This document shows positions 61,839-64,000 of a DNA stretch of 64,000 nucleotides, in pieces. The position numbers were made by a program, and so were the translations under genes. Each line of letters begins with the position of its first letter. Within the stretch, counting starts at the first letter, position 1. The stretch comes from Hyphomicrobium_A sp964493785 (GTDB taxonomy: Bacteria; Pseudomonadota; Alphaproteobacteria; Rhizobiales; Hyphomicrobiaceae). The DNA is taken from the NCBI GenBank assembly GCA_964493785.1, contig CAZBPM010000010.1:70035-134034 (forward strand). Reading direction: 5' to 3'. The notes beneath the pieces are model-generated. The model saw only the letters and a program-made list of their open reading frames with translations, was not told the origin of the DNA and made no database searches.

Positions 61839-63134
61839 ATGGAAAAGTTGCTGACGAAGATCTTATCGCAACTTGTGCAGCGCGGATCGCTGACCATCGT
61901 TTCCGCGAGCGGCCGCGAATACACGCTCGGTGACGGCACCGGCGAAGAGGTCCGCGTCCGCTTCCTCGACACGGGCGCCGAGCGCGCAATTCTCCTCAAC
62001 CCCGAACTGCGCCTCGGCGAGATGTTCATGAATGGCCGCATCGTCGTCGAGCGCGGCACCATCTACGATTTCCTCGCGCTCGTCCTCGGCGGCGCCGAAG
62101 CGGAGAAGCGCTCGCTGCCAGCGCGCCTGCTGGGCAAGTTGCGGTTCCTCACGCGCCGCGTCGTCAGCCACAACTCCATCTGGCGCGCGCGCCGCAACGT
62201 CGCCCATCACTATGATCTTGATCACCGGCTCTACGAGCTCTTCCTCGATGGCGACCGCCAGTACAGTTGCGCCTATTTCGAACGCCCCGAATGCACGCTC
62301 GAAGAAGCGCAGACTGCAAAGAAGCGGCTGATCGCGGCAAAGCTCCTTGTCGAGCCGGACAGCCGCGTCCTGGACATCGGCTGCGGCTGGGGAGGCCTTG
62401 GCCTCTACATGAAGCAGATCGCCGGCGCCCGGCAGGTGCAGGGCATCACGCTCTCGACCGAGCAGCTCGAAATCGCCCGCGAGCGCGCCGAGCGGGCCGG
62501 CGTATCCGACAGCGTTCGCTTCGTACTGCAGGACTATCGCGATCTCGAGGGCAGCTTCGATCGCATCGTCTCGGTCGGCATGTTCGAGCACGTCGGCCCG
62601 CGCTACTACGAAACCTATTTCCGAAAGTGTCGCCAGGTCTTGAAGCCGGACGGCGTCATGGTGATGCACACCATCGGCCTGATGGACGGCCCCTGGTACC
62701 CCAACCCGTGGCTCGACAAATACATCTTCCCCGGCGGCCAGCTCCCCGCGCTGTCGGAGATCGTCCCCGCCGTCGAGCGCGCCGGCCTCCTCGTCACCGA
62801 CGTCGAGTGCCTGCGCATGCACTATGCCGAGACGCTGCTCAACTGGCGCCGCCGCTTCATGGCCAGGCGCGAGGAGGCGCTCGCCCTCTACGACGAGCGC
62901 TTCTGCCGGATGTGGGAGTTCTACCTCGCTTGCTGCGAGGCGGCGTTCCGCTACCAGGATGTCGCCGTCTTCCAGCTTCAGTGCGTCCGCAACATCAACG
63001 CCGTTCCCCTGACGCGCAGCTACATAGCCGAACGCTACGAGGACCTGCGCATGCGCGAAGCGGAAAGCCAGACCGCGAGCGACGCGCTGGCCGCGTCCTC
63101 AGAGCCGGTGCCCATTCGCAAGCAGCGGCACTGA
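61839..63134 (+). CDS. cfa: Cyclopropane-fatty-acyl-phospholipid synthase
   Basis: Cfa adds a methylene from SAM to unsaturated phospholipid acyl chains at the inner-membrane surface. The protein is 431 residues. The N-terminal domain (about 1-120; ILLNPELRLGEMFMNGRIVVERGTIYDFL) precedes the SAM domain with VLDIGCGWGGLGLYM, GITLSTEQL, SVGMFEHVG and YFRKCRQVLKPDGVM. ATG 61839 is preferred to a TTG five codons upstream. With btaAB it shows active membrane-lipid modification in this organism. Confidence 0.94.
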   Translation: MEKLLTKILSQLVQRGSLTIVSASGREYTLGDGTGEEVRVRFLDTGAERAILLNPELRLGEMFMNGRIVVERGTIYDFLALVLGGAEAEKRSLPARLLGKLRFLTRRVVSHNSIWRARRNVAHHYDLDHRLYELFLDGDRQYSCAYFERPECTLEEAQTAKKRLIAAKLLVEPDSRVLDIGCGWGGLGLYMKQIAGARQVQGITLSTEQLEIARERAERAGVSDSVRFVLQDYRDLEGSFDRIVSVGMFEHVGPRYYETYFRKCRQVLKPDGVMVMHTIGLMDGPWYPNPWLDKYIFPGGQLPALSEIVPAVERAGLLVTDVECLRMHYAETLLNWRRRFMARREEALALYDERFCRMWEFYLACCEAAFRYQDVAVFQLQCVRNINAVPLTRSYIAERYEDLRMREAESQTASDALAASSEPVPIRKQRH

Positions 63135-63339
63135 TTAGGCTTTTTCCGTTTTCTAGCGTCGCTTTCCTCGCCTGCTGGCTTGGAAAAGAGGGCACTGTTG
63201 TTCTATAGTTCCCGCCTTGTGAGGGTCCGCCCGACGCCGGTTGACGCGCGATCGGCACGGTGGGATGCGCATATTACGTCGAGCATCTGGCGCGACAGGA
63301 CTGTTGTCTGCGGGGCCGAATGCGGAGGGCACGGTTGGT

Positions 63340-64000
63340 ATGAGATGCCATCCCGCACGGTGGCTCTGGGGGCTCATTCCTGTAGCGATGCTGAGTTGGC
63401 TGGCGGTCCAGGTCGAGCGACGCTCCATTGAATCCGATCTCGAGCAACGCAGCACCGCGGCCCTGACGGCCGCCGGCCACGATTGGGCGTCCGTGGCATT
63501 CGACGGCCGCGACGGTCTTCTGGTTGGCCATCCCGACGTAGAATCCCACCGCACCGAAGCGGTTGCACTGGTGCGCGACGTGTGGGGGGTGCGCATCGTC
63601 CGCTCGTGGCCTGAAGCAGCCCCGCAAGACGGGCCGCCGGTTGCCCCCGGACGTCATCCCGGCCGGCCGAACAGAATTCTCGAAGATGAGGAACCGGAGA
63701 TCGTCGTCAGCGACGTCACGCCGGACGCTGCCGGAGATGCAACCAGCGAGCGGTCGGAAACGATCGGCTCTCTGCCCGTTTCGAGCATAGCGATACAGCA
63801 ATACCAATCCGCCAGCGCCGCGCATCCAACCGCGGAAGTGAAGGTAACGGCGCTTCCGACGGTCCGCAGCCGCGAGGTCACGCCGCCAGAGCCGGCCACC
63901 ACGCTCGCGGCCTCGGACACAGCAGCCGCCACCACCGTCCCGTCGCCCACCGCGCCAATGCCTTCTCCGCCGCCCGCGCTCGCAACCTCGGAAACTCCCG
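63340..64000 (+). CDS. BON-domain OmpA-like protein (3' end beyond window)
   Basis: An open frame runs from ATG 63340 to the window edge (220 codons). It begins with a TM segment (RWLWGLIPVAMLSWLAVQ) and a BON-like stretch (LTAAGHDWASVAFDGRDGLLVGH, VALVRDVWGVRIV), as in ArfA/OmpA-like envelope proteins of alphaproteobacteria. A long Pro/Thr/Ala/Ser-rich linker follows from about residue 95. A C-terminal OmpA peptidoglycan domain would be expected outside the window. Confidence 0.75.
   Translation, partial: MRCHPARWLWGLIPVAMLSWLAVQVERRSIESDLEQRSTAALTAAGHDWASVAFDGRDGLLVGHPDVESHRTEAVALVRDVWGVRIVRSWPEAAPQDGPPVAPGRHPGRPNRILEDEEPEIVVSDVTPDAAGDATSERSETIGSLPVSSIAIQQYQSASAAHPTAEVKVTALPTVRSREVTPPEPATTLAASDTAAATTVPSPTAPMPSPPPALATSETP

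Overview
The window is a high-GC segment of an alphaproteobacterial chromosome. The best fit is a methylotrophic member of the Hyphomicrobiales (Hyphomicrobium-like). I infer this from the G/C-rich third codon positions, the btaAB betaine-lipid genes, the BON/OmpA-type protein at the right edge, and above all a set of genes for stepwise oxidation of methylated amines. The window opens inside ilvA and closes inside an OmpA-like gene. A 10-base run of N (46882-46891) lies inside a permease gene.

Layout. 1-21.5 kb is ordinary chromosome: ilvA, an alpha/beta hydrolase, a CHASE2 adenylate cyclase convergent with a FecR-domain protein, a cytochrome b561-yceI pair, two c-di-GMP proteins (one with a degenerate EAL domain), a ChaA-type antiporter, methyltransferases, a 54-residue basic protein with its own terminator, btaA-btaB behind a Pho-box-like site, a DedA protein with two VTT-like halves, and a quinone oxidoreductase. 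21.7-24.2 kb starts with tRNA-Ser(GCU) and looks accessory: a six-cysteine secreted protein, an IS110-family transposase remnant, a pseudo-receiver and an intact single-domain receiver. 24.2-29.2 kb holds a four-gene minus-strand group facing a CadC-like winged-helix/TPR regulator. 29.5-38.6 kb carries an acyltransferase, an ABC importer plus type III glutamine-synthetase-like operon, GST/flavin genes facing a LysR regulator, and a PrmC-like methyltransferase. 38.7-41.3 kb is a CorA-like protein plus PPK2.

The core is 41.8-54.9 kb. A LivJ-like binding protein without a visible signal peptide, a GntR/FadR regulator co-transcribed with an unknown helical protein, and an APC-type permease precede dmmA-dmmB-dmmCD-tmm-tdm. 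Together the last five genes should turn trimethylamine into TMAO (Tmm), TMAO into dimethylamine plus formaldehyde (Tdm), and dimethylamine into monomethylamine plus formaldehyde (Dmm). Both N-demethylases carry a GcvT-type folate domain that could capture the released C1 unit. DmmC and DmmD are fused in one reading frame, with an internal ribosome-binding site and ATG left at the junction. The glutamine-synthetase-like gene at 31 kb could be the next step, monomethylamine glutamylation, but that is inference.

The right end carries small secreted proteins, a truncated haemoglobin, a nitronate monooxygenase, a trimeric-autotransporter-like surface protein built from 34 consecutive 16-residue repeats, a cyclopropane fatty acid synthase, and the start of the OmpA-like gene.
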